Both the position numbers and the translations under genes were made by a program. Under the pieces are notes generated by a model. The model made no database searches. It was not told where the DNA came from and saw only the letters and a program-made list of their open reading frames with translations. This document shows, in pieces, positions 1-8,523 of a DNA stretch of 64,000 bases (positions are counted from its first letter, which is position 1; the number at the start of each line of letters is the position of its first letter). This DNA is from Ralstonia insidiosa (lineage in GTDB: Bacteria > Pseudomonadota > Gammaproteobacteria > Burkholderiales > Burkholderiaceae). The DNA lies in NCBI RefSeq assembly GCF_008801405.1, contig NZ_VZPV01000002.1, forward strand, positions 806,001-870,000, read 5' to 3'.

Positions 1-57
1 GGGGCGGACATCTTCCATCCTGTGGCGTGGTGCGAAGACGCCATCGTCCTGAGTCAT
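1..57 (-). CDS. possible 5' end of a divergent gene leaving the window
   Basis: A frame opens on the minus strand at an ATG at 57 and stays open to the window edge (19 codons, beginning MTQDDGVFAPRHRMED). It faces away from the dehydratase gene at 282, as a divergently transcribed regulator often does. The fragment is too short to recognise and has no convincing ribosome binding site, so this is only a placement guess. Confidence 0.25.
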   Translation of the reverse strand, partial: MTQDDGVFAPRHRMEDVRP

Positions 58-281
58 GTCCACGCTGAATGTTCAGCTTTTGACAATCTAGGGGTTAGTC
101 CTCAACCAGAGGCAGCGGTGCCGCGTATACGGGCAAAGCGAGTCGCGGCGAGACGGTCAGGGCTTTGCGCGTTCGATCGGCACGCCATGTTTGGCGCAGG
201 CCGCTGCTGCACGCATTGTGCGAGACCTTGCGACAATGCACGCGAACGTGCCGCCGCATCGGCGGTGCAGCGAGGGCTGAC

Positions 282-1442
282 ATGCATATCACTGAGATTC
301 GCGAGCAGGCCATTCCAGTTTCTCGGTATGACGATCTGTCCATTCCATCGGGCGGGCTGACCACCAGTCTGGTGGCCGTCACCACCGATGTGATGCGTGA
401 TGGAAAACCGGTGGTCGGTTACGGCTACGCATCGGTCGGCCGCTTTGCGCAGGGCGGGTTGATTCGCGAGCGCTTTGCACCGCGCCTGCTGCGCGCATCA
501 CCCGGTAGCCTGGCGGATGATGCGGGCACCAATCTCGATCCGTTCCGCGCGTGGCACACGATGATGGCGGGCGAGAAACCCGGCGGCCACGGCGAGCGCT
601 GCGTGGCCGTTGGCACACTCGACATGGCGATCTGGGATGCGGCTGCGAAGATTGCCGGTGTGCCGCTGTACGCCTTGCTTGCACAGCGGCTCGGCAGGGT
701 GGCGCAGCCGCGTGTGCGCGTGTATGCCGGCGGCGGCTATCGTTATCCGCAGGACGATCTGGCGCGCCTGGCTGATGAGATGCGCCGCTGCGTGGATCTC
801 GGCTTCACACACGCCAAGATCAAGATGGGTGGTGCGCCGTTGGATGTGGATTGCCAGCGCATTGAAGTGGCTGCTGCACAGTTGTCTGGCACCGGCAACC
901 TCGCTGTCGATGCCATGAACCTGTATGACCAGACCACCGCGCTGCGGGCCGCCATCGTGCTGGAGCCCTATGCGCTCTGGTGGTTTGAAGACCTGTGCGA
1001 CCCGCTGGACTTCACCACGCACGCCAAGGCGGCCGAGGTGTATGCGCCGCCCATCGCGGCGGGCGAGGCGTTGTTCTCACAGGCCGAGGCGCGGTTGCTC
1101 GATCAATACGGTGGCCTGCGCAGCGCGCGCGATGTGCTGGTGTTTGACCCCGTGCATTGCTACGGCGTGCCGGGCTACCTGCGCATCATCGACACCATGA
1201 CCGCGCACGGCTGGCCGCGCTATGCATTCTGGCCGCATGGCGGACATCTCTTTGCGCTGCATCTGGTGGCGGCGCTTGGTCTGGGCGGTGCGGAGGTCAG
1301 CCCGTTTGCGTTTGCGCCGTTTCGTGGGCTGGCGGATGGCGCACGCATCGAGGCCGGCAATGCAGGCTTGCCGGAGGCACCCGGGATTGGTTTCGAGACG
1401 CATGCTGAAGCGTGGGGCACGTTTCGGCAGGCTTTTGCGTGA
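282..1442 (+). CDS. D-tartrate dehydratase-like enolase superfamily protein
   Basis: 386 aa mandelate racemase/muconate lactonizing enzyme-type protein that resembles the D-tartrate dehydratase of Bradyrhizobium along most of its length (TTSLVAV-TDV, VVGYGY, QGGLIRERFA, EKPGGHGER and PHGGH blocks). That enzyme dehydrates D-tartrate to oxaloacetate in the cytoplasm. The general-base lysine pair is visible as KIK at residues 179-181, the catalytic histidine as H319 in PHGGH, and the magnesium ligands sit in LAVDA, WFEDL and AAGEA. The start at 282 is chosen because similarity begins there; an upstream in-frame ATG at 165 adds 39 residues unlike the family. The first metal-ligand motif reads DAMN instead of the usual DANG. 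No other tartrate gene is adjacent, so the substrate is inferred from similarity only. Confidence 0.75.
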   Translation: MHITEIREQAIPVSRYDDLSIPSGGLTTSLVAVTTDVMRDGKPVVGYGYASVGRFAQGGLIRERFAPRLLRASPGSLADDAGTNLDPFRAWHTMMAGEKPGGHGERCVAVGTLDMAIWDAAAKIAGVPLYALLAQRLGRVAQPRVRVYAGGGYRYPQDDLARLADEMRRCVDLGFTHAKIKMGGAPLDVDCQRIEVAAAQLSGTGNLAVDAMNLYDQTTALRAAIVLEPYALWWFEDLCDPLDFTTHAKAAEVYAPPIAAGEALFSQAEARLLDQYGGLRSARDVLVFDPVHCYGVPGYLRIIDTMTAHGWPRYAFWPHGGHLFALHLVAALGLGGAEVSPFAFAPFRGLADGARIEAGNAGLPEAPGIGFETHAEAWGTFRQAFA

Positions 1443-1731
1443 GCACGGCAACAACGCGAACCGAACCATTGGAATGCCGATCCGGCATGCAAGCGATATG
1501 CAATTGACCAGGCCAACTTTGCGCAAATCTGGCCGATGATCGTGCAGGTTATCGCGCGGTTTATGCCTGTAGTGAGCGCGCCTCGTATTCGAGAACAAGC
1601 ACTACAGATTGCCGGTATGCGCAGCATGAAAACCGTATCGAATTTTGTATAGTTTCCTCACGCTGCTTCCTGGCCTTAGCGGAGCGTAAGTCGACATCCA
1701 ATCAAGATCACCCCGCTGGGAGCCTTCCTGC

Positions 1732-2493
1732 ATGGGCGTTCGTGTTTTCTCTACCGATCATCAGGCGACGTCGTGGCGCGCGCAATGGTTGCGCAACCTG
1801 AACGCCATGCCTGATGCTGATGCCGCGTTCCGCAGCCTGCACGCGTTTGTCACCCCGCTGGGCTTTGAGTACTACGCCTACACGCTACGGACTTCTGTGC
1901 CGATCACGCGCAGTCATGCCGTGTCATGGAGCAACTACCCCGAAGCGTGGCTTGCCACCTATGCGGCACGCGGGTATGCGGAGTGTGATCCGGTGCTTCA
2001 GTTCTGCCAGCGCAGTGTCAGTCCGCTACTGTGGCCGCAAGCGGACAAGGTGGGCGAGTCGGATGCATCGTACTGGGCGGATGCGCGCGCCTGTGGGTTG
2101 CGCCACGGTTGGTCGCAGACGGTGCGCGATCATCGCGGTATCTTCGGTACGTTCAGCCTCGCGCGCAGCACCGAGCGCATCACGGAGGACGCGCTTGTCG
2201 TTGTTGAGCCGGAGATGATCTGGTTGGCTCAGCTCGTGCACGCCACCATCAGCAATCTGGTGGTCGCACAACTACTGCCCGACGCAGCGGCACCGCTCAA
2301 AGATGTTGAGCGCCGAACGCTGCATTGGACAGCGGAGGGCAAGACTGTCGCCGAGGTAGCTGCCATTCTGGAGATGACCGAGCGCAACGTCAGCTTTCAC
2401 ATTCAGAACGCCGTGGCCAAGCTCAACGCGGCCAACAAGACGCATGCGGTGGTGAAGGCGGCGCTGCTGGGGCTGATTCCAGCAATCGGGTAA
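1732..2493 (+). CDS. LuxR-family autoinducer-binding regulator (solo, SolR-like)
   Basis: 253 aa transcription factor with an N-terminal acyl-homoserine-lactone-binding domain (about residues 20-170) and a C-terminal LuxR helix-turn-helix (about 185-250, with WTAEGKTVAEVAAILEMTERNVSFH). Residues that usually contact the lactone appear conserved: the W and Y of AWLATYAARGY, the D of ECDPV and the W of LLWPQ. It resembles SolR of Ralstonia solanacearum. No luxI-type synthase lies next to it, so it is classed as a LuxR solo and may sense signals made elsewhere or by other bacteria. It is followed closely by a convergent EAL-domain gene. Target genes cannot be read from the sequence. Confidence 0.8.
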   Translation: MGVRVFSTDHQATSWRAQWLRNLNAMPDADAAFRSLHAFVTPLGFEYYAYTLRTSVPITRSHAVSWSNYPEAWLATYAARGYAECDPVLQFCQRSVSPLLWPQADKVGESDASYWADARACGLRHGWSQTVRDHRGIFGTFSLARSTERITEDALVVVEPEMIWLAQLVHATISNLVVAQLLPDAAAPLKDVERRTLHWTAEGKTVAEVAAILEMTERNVSFHIQNAVAKLNAANKTHAVVKAALLGLIPAIG

Positions 2494-2512
2494 CAGCGTG
2501 TTGCCACGGGGG

Positions 2513-4297
2513 CTAGGCGATGGCCGACAGCGGTTGTGCGGGCTGCATCGCTTCCAGATAGAAGCCGCTGTCGCTCTGCTTGGCGCGGCGCTTGGCCAGT
2601 GCGGCTGCCGTGCCGATGTCGTCGCTGTTGCGCGCGGCGCCCGGGACCACATGCAGCGCGCCCACCGCCATCGTCACGAAGCGGAAGAACGCCGGCAGGC
2701 CCTTGCGGTCTTCCGCGTGGATGCCGCCGGCCAGTTGGTCTGCTGGCGTGTACATCGCCAGTGCATTGGTGTTGAACGTGGCGATGGCATGCTCGACGCG
2801 CGCATGCCAGTCGGCGCTCTGGAACAGGATCAGGAAGTCATCCCCACCCACATGGCCGAGAAAGTCGCGCGTCGGCTCGCACGCCGTGGCCAGTACGGCG
2901 GCGGCCATCTTCAGCATCTCGTCGCCCTGCCAGTAGCCGTACTGGTCATTGAAGGGCTTGAAGTGGTTCAGGTCGACATAGCAGGCGTAGAACTCCGCGC
3001 GCGCTTCCAGCAAACGTTCAATGTGCAGGTTCAGCGGAATGTTGCCGGGCAGGAACGTGAGCGGGTTGGCATAGCGCGCCGCTTCAATGCGGATCTCGGT
3101 GACGGTGCGCACGAGTTCTTCGCCCGTGCCCAGGCCCAGGTAGCGGCCGTGCTCGGTGATGATGAAGCCGTCGGTCAGGTAGCGCTGGTCTTCGCTCATC
3201 AGCAGTGCAGACATGTCTTCCAATGAGGCGGATTTCTCCACCAGAACCGGCTGCCGGTTGGCAAACGCCAGCGCAGATTTCTTGCCGTACAGTTCACGGT
3301 GATACGGCATCGCGTAGCGATCAATGAAGGCGCGGCGGGCGATGAGCGCCAGCGGCCGTTCGTCTTCATCGAGCAAGGCCACGGCGTGCAGATCGGGGTG
3401 ACGGTTGAACAGGTGCAGCACGTCGTCGTTCCTGCAGCGCAGGGGCAAGGTCGGCGCCACGCGCAACAGCTTGCTGGCCGTGATGGCACGCCAGCCCACG
3501 CGCACGGCCTGTGGGAACACTGCAATCTGCGACGACTGCAGCACGCGCGCCGCCTGGCTCGACATGTCGCCAGCCGGCTTGTCCTGCGGTCGCCCCAGGA
3601 AGAAACCCTGGCCAAAGCGGATGCCCAGATCGCGCACCACGCCCAGTTCATCTTCCGTTTCCAGCCCCTCGGCAATGATGCTGGTCGCGCCGCCCTTGAG
3701 CGTTTGCTGCAAAGAGCGGGCGACGTCCAGCTTGGCCGGGTGCTTGGCGATATCGCGCAGGAAGTATTTGTCGAGCTTGATGAAGTCCGGCGTCAGTTCG
3801 ATCAGCAGGTTCAGGTTGGCATTGCCCGTGCCGAAATCGTCCAGTGCGCACTGCATACCGAAGTCGCGCGCCACCGACAGGGCCTGGGCAAAGCTGGCGA
3901 GGTCGTCGATGGGCGTCTGCTCGGTCAGCTCGATCACGATGCGCGACGGGTGCAGATCGTGGTCGGCAATCTCATGCAACAGGCGGGCGTGATTCTGCAG
4001 CAACTGGCGCACGCCGAAGGCGCTGAAGTTCAGGAACAGCTTGCCCGGCAGGCGCATGGCCGAGAAATTGGCAATGGCCAGGCGCGCGGCGGTGGTCTCC
4101 AGCGCAACCGCGCTGTCCGTGTCCGATGCCGCGGCAAACAACGCGGCGGGTGACTCCATGGCCGTGCCCGCCGGCCCACGCAGCAGTGCCTCGTAACCAA
4201 GCACCTCGGTGGTGGATAGGCGGAAGATCGGTTGAAACACCGTACGCAGCATCTCGGGCGCAATGCCCGCCGGCAGGGGAAGCGGTGATGAGGTCAT
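2513..4297 (-). CDS. EAL-CBS-GGDEF cyclic-di-GMP signalling protein
   Basis: 594 aa cytosolic protein without membrane segments. Order of domains: EAL phosphodiesterase (about 15-250), a CBS-like pair (about 275-395) and a GGDEF-type domain (about 400-570). EAL signature positions are largely present: EALLRG, IELTE, LDDFGTG, DFIKLDK, AEGLETE and GQGFFLGRP. This supports an active c-di-GMP phosphodiesterase. The GGDEF signature reads GGDDF and the usual GH-x-x-GD block is GYWQGD, so cyclase activity is doubtful and this domain may be a nucleotide sensor. The CBS-like region suggests adenylate-nucleotide control. It is divergent from the MerR gene at 4539 and convergent with the LuxR gene. Confidence 0.85.
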   Translation of the reverse strand: MTSSPLPLPAGIAPEMLRTVFQPIFRLSTTEVLGYEALLRGPAGTAMESPAALFAAASDTDSAVALETTAARLAIANFSAMRLPGKLFLNFSAFGVRQLLQNHARLLHEIADHDLHPSRIVIELTEQTPIDDLASFAQALSVARDFGMQCALDDFGTGNANLNLLIELTPDFIKLDKYFLRDIAKHPAKLDVARSLQQTLKGGATSIIAEGLETEDELGVVRDLGIRFGQGFFLGRPQDKPAGDMSSQAARVLQSSQIAVFPQAVRVGWRAITASKLLRVAPTLPLRCRNDDVLHLFNRHPDLHAVALLDEDERPLALIARRAFIDRYAMPYHRELYGKKSALAFANRQPVLVEKSASLEDMSALLMSEDQRYLTDGFIITEHGRYLGLGTGEELVRTVTEIRIEAARYANPLTFLPGNIPLNLHIERLLEARAEFYACYVDLNHFKPFNDQYGYWQGDEMLKMAAAVLATACEPTRDFLGHVGGDDFLILFQSADWHARVEHAIATFNTNALAMYTPADQLAGGIHAEDRKGLPAFFRFVTMAVGALHVVPGAARNSDDIGTAAALAKRRAKQSDSGFYLEAMQPAQPLSAIA

Positions 4298-4478
4298 GGG
4301 TCAGGGCGCAGGATCGGACATTCCGCCTAACGGCCCACTGAACACAGAGTTAAATGAATTTTTTGTGACGTACGCTGTGGTGCGGGTTGGCGGATGATGG
4401 CCCCCACCACAGAGGGGCTCAGGCCAAAATGCTGTGTGCGCTTGCGTTTCCCTGCGGCGCCATCCATTCACGCTGCGC

Positions 4479-4509
4479 TTGACCCTCACACTGCGTGAGG
4501 TCCTAGCCT
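4479..4509 (+). promoter_or_regulatory. MerR-type promoter with 19-bp spacer and dyad operator
   Basis: A -35 box TTGACC (4479-4484) and a -10-like TAGCCT (4504-4509) are separated by exactly 19 bp. The spacer carries the inverted repeat CCTCAC-actgc-GTGAGG. An overlong spacer with a centred dyad is the hallmark of promoters untwisted by MerR-family activators. It sits 30 bp upstream of the MerR gene start, so autoregulation is likely. Confidence 0.7.
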
Positions 4510-4538
4510 GGGTTCAAGCCAAAAGACAGGAGCAGGCC

Positions 4539-5567
4539 ATGTTGTTGAAAGTGGGCGATCTCGCCAAACGCTGCGGCCTCACGGTCCGCATGCTGCATCA
4601 CTACGACAGCATCGGCCTGCTCACGCCTTCGGCCCGCTCCGATAGCGGCTACCGGCTGTACGACAAGGCTGACATTGCCCGGCTGCACCAGATCCAGGCG
4701 CTGCGGCGTTTCGGCATGTCGCTAGCTGACGTTGGGGCTTTCCTGGCAAGCCCGGGCGTTCCCCTGACCACGATCATGGAACGGCAGATCGCGATGCTCG
4801 ATCAGCAGATCACGCAGGCCAGCGTGCTGCGCGACCGGCTGACCCGTCTGCACGACCAGCTCATGCGCAAGGAAGAGCCCGAGCTTGCCGAGTGGCTCAC
4901 AACCTTGGAATGGATGACCATGTACGACAAATACCTTTCGCAGGAAGAGCGCGAGCGCGCAGAACGGCTGGATGCGGATACCGCGCGCCACGAGCGCTGG
5001 GCGGCACTGGTGGCCACCGTGCAGGAGGCGATGACGCGCGGGGTGCATGCCCGCAGCACGGAGGCACAGGCGCTGTCCAAGCGCTGGATGGAATTGCTCG
5101 CGCAGGATACGGCGGTGGACCCGATTCTCACGGCCAAGCTACACACCATGCACATCAACGAGCCGATCCTGCAGGATCGCACCGGCATCAGCCTGGCCAT
5201 GCTCGACTTCATCATGGAGGCGGCCAACGAAACCAAGCTGGCGCTCTATGCGAAGTACCTGTCGGCGCAAGAGCTGCAGTACATGCGTGCGAACTTCGGC
5301 AAGCGTGCCAACGAGTGGCCGACCCTCATTGCCGAGGTGCGGCAGCACTTGGCCAAGGGCACGGCGCCGCATGCGCCAGAGATGCAGCAGCTTGCCCGGC
5401 AGTGGATCGATCTGTTCCGCTCCTATGCGGGCGATGATCCGCAGACGCAGGCGAAGATCCGTCTGGCGATGGAGCGAGAGCCGGCGCTTTCCGCCAGCCC
5501 GTGGATGGGCCCCGACCTGATCGCCTACGTGCGCGAGGCGATGGATGGGTTGATGAAGGCGGCGTAA
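4539..5567 (+). CDS. MerR-family regulator with TipAS-like C-terminal repeats
   Basis: 342 aa. The N-terminal 70 residues form a MerR winged helix (VGDLAKRCGLTVRMLHHYDSIGLLTPSARSDSGYRLY), followed by a coiled coil (about 80-115). A long helical C-terminal region contains two related blocks, each with a W-x-x-L segment and a QxLxxxWxxL segment (WAALVATVQEAM...LSKRWMELL and WPTLIAEVRQHL...LARQWIDLF). This resembles TipAS/antibiotic-recognition domains, so a small-molecule or multidrug ligand is inferred. ATG at 4539 follows an AGGAGCAGG ribosome binding site and fits the MerR start. A longer frame from 4434 would overlap its own promoter and was rejected. A bidirectional-looking terminator follows. 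Confidence 0.8.
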   Translation: MLLKVGDLAKRCGLTVRMLHHYDSIGLLTPSARSDSGYRLYDKADIARLHQIQALRRFGMSLADVGAFLASPGVPLTTIMERQIAMLDQQITQASVLRDRLTRLHDQLMRKEEPELAEWLTTLEWMTMYDKYLSQEERERAERLDADTARHERWAALVATVQEAMTRGVHARSTEAQALSKRWMELLAQDTAVDPILTAKLHTMHINEPILQDRTGISLAMLDFIMEAANETKLALYAKYLSAQELQYMRANFGKRANEWPTLIAEVRQHLAKGTAPHAPEMQQLARQWIDLFRSYAGDDPQTQAKIRLAMEREPALSASPWMGPDLIAYVREAMDGLMKAA

Positions 5568-5575
5568 GCCCAAAG

Positions 5576-5610
5576 ACAAAGCGCCCGCTGGTTCTGGCGG
5601 GCGCTTTGTT
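5576..5610. terminator. bidirectional rho-independent terminator
   Basis: A GC-rich hairpin, AGCGCCCGC-TGGTTCT-GGCGGGCGCT, is flanked by A-rich sequence on the left and TTTGTT on the right. It lies between the convergent MerR gene and DUF4349 lipoprotein gene and can serve both. Confidence 0.8.
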
Positions 5611-5627
5611 ATTCAGCGATCAAGTCG

Positions 5628-6467
5628 TTAGTCAGCCGACTTCTGCAGCCGCCGTTTGCGCCGCACGCGTGCAACCAGCACGCCCACGACCGACAGCACG
5701 ATCACCCACGGCAGCAGGTAGGCCACCGCCGAGATCACGCTCGCGCTGGCATGCACCAGCGACGGCAGGAACTCTCGCAGCGCATTGCCGATGGGCGCCC
5801 ACAGGCTGCGCGCCGCAGTCTGCCGGGTGCTCAGGTCGATCGACAGCACCTCGCGGTTCACGCGGTCCATCAGATGCGAGCTCTGGCCGGTGGCGGCTTC
5901 CAGCTCGGACTGCGTTTCCGACAGCTTTTCTGCGATCAGGATCAGGTCTTCCACCTTGGTCGCCTTGCGCTGCAGGTCGAGCAGGCTGGCGCGGTAGTTC
6001 TTCAGCATCTCCAGGCGCTTGCCGACCTCGGCAATCGGCTGGCCCAGGTCATCCACGTGCGTGCCTTGGCTGACCACGCCACCGCTGTCGGCCAGACGCT
6101 TGCGCATGGCACGTACGCCCTCGGGGCTGGCGCGCAGGTTCAGGTGGGCGGTGCCGCCGCGCTGGTCACGTTCAAGCTGGATGCTGGCATCCATGACCGT
6201 GCAGTGCCAGGTGGCCTCGTTCACGCAGGCGTCCTGCAGCTCGTGGTACAGGTGCTCCATCTGCGGGGCATCGACTTCCAGCGAGACGCGATGCTCGTAG
6301 GCGAGGAACCGGCGCTCGGCACCATCAGCCTGCTTGGCGCGGGCCTCCGGTGCGGCGGCCACCATGCCAGTCGGTCCGGCGCCACCGGCTGCGCCGGGCG
6401 CTTCTTCTTTCTTGCCGCAGGCGCTAAGTGACAGCGCGATCAGGAGAACGCCGAGGAGTCTTGTCAT
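5628..6467 (-). CDS. DUF4349-type membrane lipoprotein
   Basis: 279 aa. The signal peptide ends in a lipobox (LSLSAC, Cys17), followed by a low-complexity linker. A central domain of the DUF4349 type (about 50-225) contains a long helical segment (KRLEMLKNYRASLLDL...LSETQSELEAA). One transmembrane helix lies near the C-terminus (VISAVAYLLPWVIVLSVVGVLVARV) and is followed by a basic tail. Topology: lipid-anchored or N-terminally anchored, with a periplasmic domain and a C-terminal inner-membrane anchor. The molecular function of this family is not established. It is monocistronic between two terminator-like hairpins. Confidence 0.75.
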   Translation of the reverse strand: MTRLLGVLLIALSLSACGKKEEAPGAAGGAGPTGMVAAAPEARAKQADGAERRFLAYEHRVSLEVDAPQMEHLYHELQDACVNEATWHCTVMDASIQLERDQRGGTAHLNLRASPEGVRAMRKRLADSGGVVSQGTHVDDLGQPIAEVGKRLEMLKNYRASLLDLQRKATKVEDLILIAEKLSETQSELEAATGQSSHLMDRVNREVLSIDLSTRQTAARSLWAPIGNALREFLPSLVHASASVISAVAYLLPWVIVLSVVGVLVARVRRKRRLQKSAD

Positions 6468-6593
6468 GGGCTATATCGGTTCGGGAGAGATCGGGGGGAA
6501 ATTGCGTGCGCAGTCTAGCGCACGTTTCTGAGCAGCTTCCCGGCCCGGTTTCGCCTTTTCGTTCCGACTGCACCCTCGATGTTTGGCCATGAA

Positions 6594-6617
6594 CGCTTCC
6601 CGCCCATGTGGGAAGCG
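6594..6617 (-). terminator. hairpin after the NTF2-like gene (weak terminator)
   Basis: A perfect 8-bp stem, CGCTTCCC/GGGAAGCG, with an 8-nt loop lies about 55 bp past the stop of the NTF2-like gene. It has no clear U-tract, so termination is plausible rather than certain. Confidence 0.4.
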
Positions 6618-6671
6618 CCGTTGCATCGACCGCCACCCCGTCGGTCTGCGCGTGCTGTGCTGGGCGAATCG

Positions 6672-7142
6672 TCAGAAGCCCAGGTCGCTCAGGCCGGGGT
6701 GATCGTCGGGGCGGCGACCCAGGGGCCAGTGAAAGCGGCGCTCGGCTTCGCGGATCGGCGCATCGTTGATGCTCGCCAAACGACGGCGCATCAATCCGTT
6801 CTCGTCAAACTCCCAATTCTCATTGCCGTAAGAGCGGAACCAGTTGCCACTGTCGTCGTGCCACTCATAGGCGAAGCGGACGGCCACGCGATCCCCACCA
6901 AATGCCCACAACTCCTTGATGAGCCGGTAGTCCAGCTCACGTTGCCACTTGCGCCGCAGGAAGCCGACGATCGCTTCACGCCCCTGCACGAACTCGGCAC
7001 GGTTTCGCCAGGTGCTGTCGACGGTATAGGCGAGCGCGACTTTTTCAGGGTCGCGGCTGTTCCACCCATCTTCGGCCAGGCGGACCTTTTCGATGGCGGT
7101 TTCCATGGTGAAGGGTGGCAAGGGCGGGCGCTGTGTGCTCAT
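6672..7142 (-). CDS. NTF2-like (DUF1348/SnoaL-type) protein
   Basis: 156 aa, small alpha+beta cone-fold protein with the typical start FTMETAIEKVRLAEDGWNSRDPEKVALAYT and the block FLRRKWQRELDYRLIKELWAFGGDRVAVRFAYEWHD, which matches the DUF1348 group of NTF2-like proteins. No enzymatic activity is established for the group. The start at 7142 overlaps the stop of the upstream FMN-binding gene by 4 bp (ATGA), so the two are translationally coupled. It is the last gene of a three-gene unit with an AhpD-like protein, and a role in the same detoxification response is inferred from that context alone. Confidence 0.75.
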   Translation of the reverse strand: MSTQRPPLPPFTMETAIEKVRLAEDGWNSRDPEKVALAYTVDSTWRNRAEFVQGREAIVGFLRRKWQRELDYRLIKELWAFGGDRVAVRFAYEWHDDSGNWFRSYGNENWEFDENGLMRRRLASINDAPIREAERRFHWPLGRRPDDHPGLSDLGF

Positions 7143-7777
7143 TGATGGTCTCCAGGATTGGCAAGGCGAGCGCGTAGCTCGGCGTTTTCGGCTTCGAGCC
7201 GGGCCAGTTGATCGCGAAGCGGACGGACTGCGTCGCTGACTTCCTGCTCGGTGAAGCGCGGCGTGATGTGCTGCGGGCAATTCCAGTCGAAGCTCGCGAG
7301 GTGCAGCCGGAAGATGCGTTCGGGCATCGCACGGTAGCCGGGCGCGGCAACGCGTGCAGCCAGCGCAGGGTCCGCGTCGAGCGCCAGGGTTTCAACATGG
7401 ACATACATCTTGAGCCGCGCGCGGTGTGCATAGTCCATGAGGAACAGGCAAGCGCGATCGTCGGCCGCGAGATTGCCGGTGCTGATGTACTGGCGGTTGC
7501 CGCGATAGTCGGCAAAGGCAAGCGTGCGATCGTCCAACATCTTGAGGAAGCCGCGTGGGCCGCCTCGATGCTGGACGTAGGGCCAGCCCGTCTCCGAAAC
7601 GGTCGCCATGTAGAAGCTGTCGCGATCGGCGATGAAGGCCGCTTCGTTGTCGGTGAACCGATCGAACTCGCGGCCCTCCTTCAACTTCAAGGCCTGCCAA
7701 ACGTGGTCCACACCCATGCTGGCCTGCACCGCCCGCACGCTGGGCGTCACCGCAATATCGAGAAAACCATAGGACAT
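7139..7777 (-). CDS. pyridoxamine 5'-phosphate oxidase-family FMN-binding protein
   Basis: 212 aa split-barrel flavin-binding protein (FIADRDSFYMATVSETGWPYVQHRGGPRGFLKMLDDRTLAFADYRGNRQYIS), followed by a C-terminal predicted coiled coil (LRDQLARLEAENAELRARLA). The family includes pyridoxamine-phosphate oxidase but also many FMN- or F420-binding reductases; the PLP-pathway enzyme itself has a different signature, so this is an FMN-dependent redox protein of unknown substrate. GGAGGCC precedes the ATG at 7777. It lies between the AhpD-like gene upstream and the NTF2-like gene downstream, which it overlaps by 4 bp. Confidence 0.8.
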   Translation of the reverse strand: MSYGFLDIAVTPSVRAVQASMGVDHVWQALKLKEGREFDRFTDNEAAFIADRDSFYMATVSETGWPYVQHRGGPRGFLKMLDDRTLAFADYRGNRQYISTGNLAADDRACLFLMDYAHRARLKMYVHVETLALDADPALAARVAAPGYRAMPERIFRLHLASFDWNCPQHITPRFTEQEVSDAVRPLRDQLARLEAENAELRARLANPGDHQ

Positions 7778-7857
7778 CGTTGGCCTCCGCTGGTGAGAAA
7801 GCGGACCAGGGCTTGATTCAGGCCAGGTGCCTCGGTCCGGTTGCCATCGGGTTGCGA

Positions 7858-8403
7858 TTAAGCGGCTTCTGCGGCGAGCACGACGGGAAAATCGATCTCC
7901 GTCTTCGCGACTTCGTTCAGGTAGTTCGTGAAGCTGTTCTCAGCAACGAGGCCGACAATCTCCACGATCTGGGCATCGGTAAAGCCGGCCGCGCGGACCG
8001 CCTTGATATCGGCGTCGCTAACGTGGCCACGCTCCTTCGCCACCTTATAGGCGAACTGGACAGCCGCGTTTGCCGTGGCATCGCCCGACGCACCCTGGCG
8101 ATTCAGGGCGATTTCCTCCGGACTGATCTTCGCCAGATTCAGGCCGAGATAGGTGTGCGCCGACAGGCAGTAGTCACAGCCATTCACCTGGGCCACGGCC
8201 AGCGCGATCCGCTCGCGGGTCTTGACGTCGAGCGTCTTCGAGAGCGCGCCCTGAAAGCTGGTGAAGCCCGCCAGCGCGGCAGGGCTGCTGCCGATCAGCC
8301 GGAATAGGTTCGGCACGACGCCGAGTTGCCGGTTGACGGCGTCCAACGTGGGCTTGGAAGCTTCCGGCGCGGTATCAAGGGATGGGATGGAAAGGCGGGA
8401 CAT
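7858..8403 (-). CDS. carboxymuconolactone decarboxylase/AhpD-family peroxidase-like protein
   Basis: 181 aa helical protein with the AhpD redox motif C-D-Y-C followed by LSAH (NGCDYCLSAHTYLG), the pair of cysteines that carries alkylhydroperoxidase activity in the family. Flanking signatures ERIALAVAQ and NSFTNYLNEVAKTEIDFP fit the group that stands next to LysR regulators. A start at 8403 is preferred (GGAG 7 bp upstream, family-like MSRLSIPSLD); an upstream in-frame ATG at 8466 adds 21 residues that overlap the regulatory region. It is first in the operon with the FMN-binding and NTF2-like genes and divergent from the LysR gene. Inferred role: reductive detoxification of peroxides or electrophiles. 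Confidence 0.85.
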   Translation of the reverse strand: MSRLSIPSLDTAPEASKPTLDAVNRQLGVVPNLFRLIGSSPAALAGFTSFQGALSKTLDVKTRERIALAVAQVNGCDYCLSAHTYLGLNLAKISPEEIALNRQGASGDATANAAVQFAYKVAKERGHVSDADIKAVRAAGFTDAQIVEIVGLVAENSFTNYLNEVAKTEIDFPVVLAAEAA

Positions 8404-8523
8404 GGGCGTTCTCCAGTGACTCAAGCGCGGAATGCGCTCGGTGAAACGGATCTTGCCTCTTTCCATTTCTGTTGATAATCCGGCAATATTAAGAATATCT
8501 CTACCAAATTCTGGAAGGATAAG
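8404..8523. promoter_or_regulatory. divergent LysR-controlled intergenic region
   Basis: 120 bp between the AhpD-like operon and its LysR gene. It is AT-rich relative to its surroundings and holds the dyad ATATT-AAG-AATAT (8486-8498), overlapping a T-N11-A-type arrangement as expected for a LysR site. Both promoters must lie here. Confidence 0.5.
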
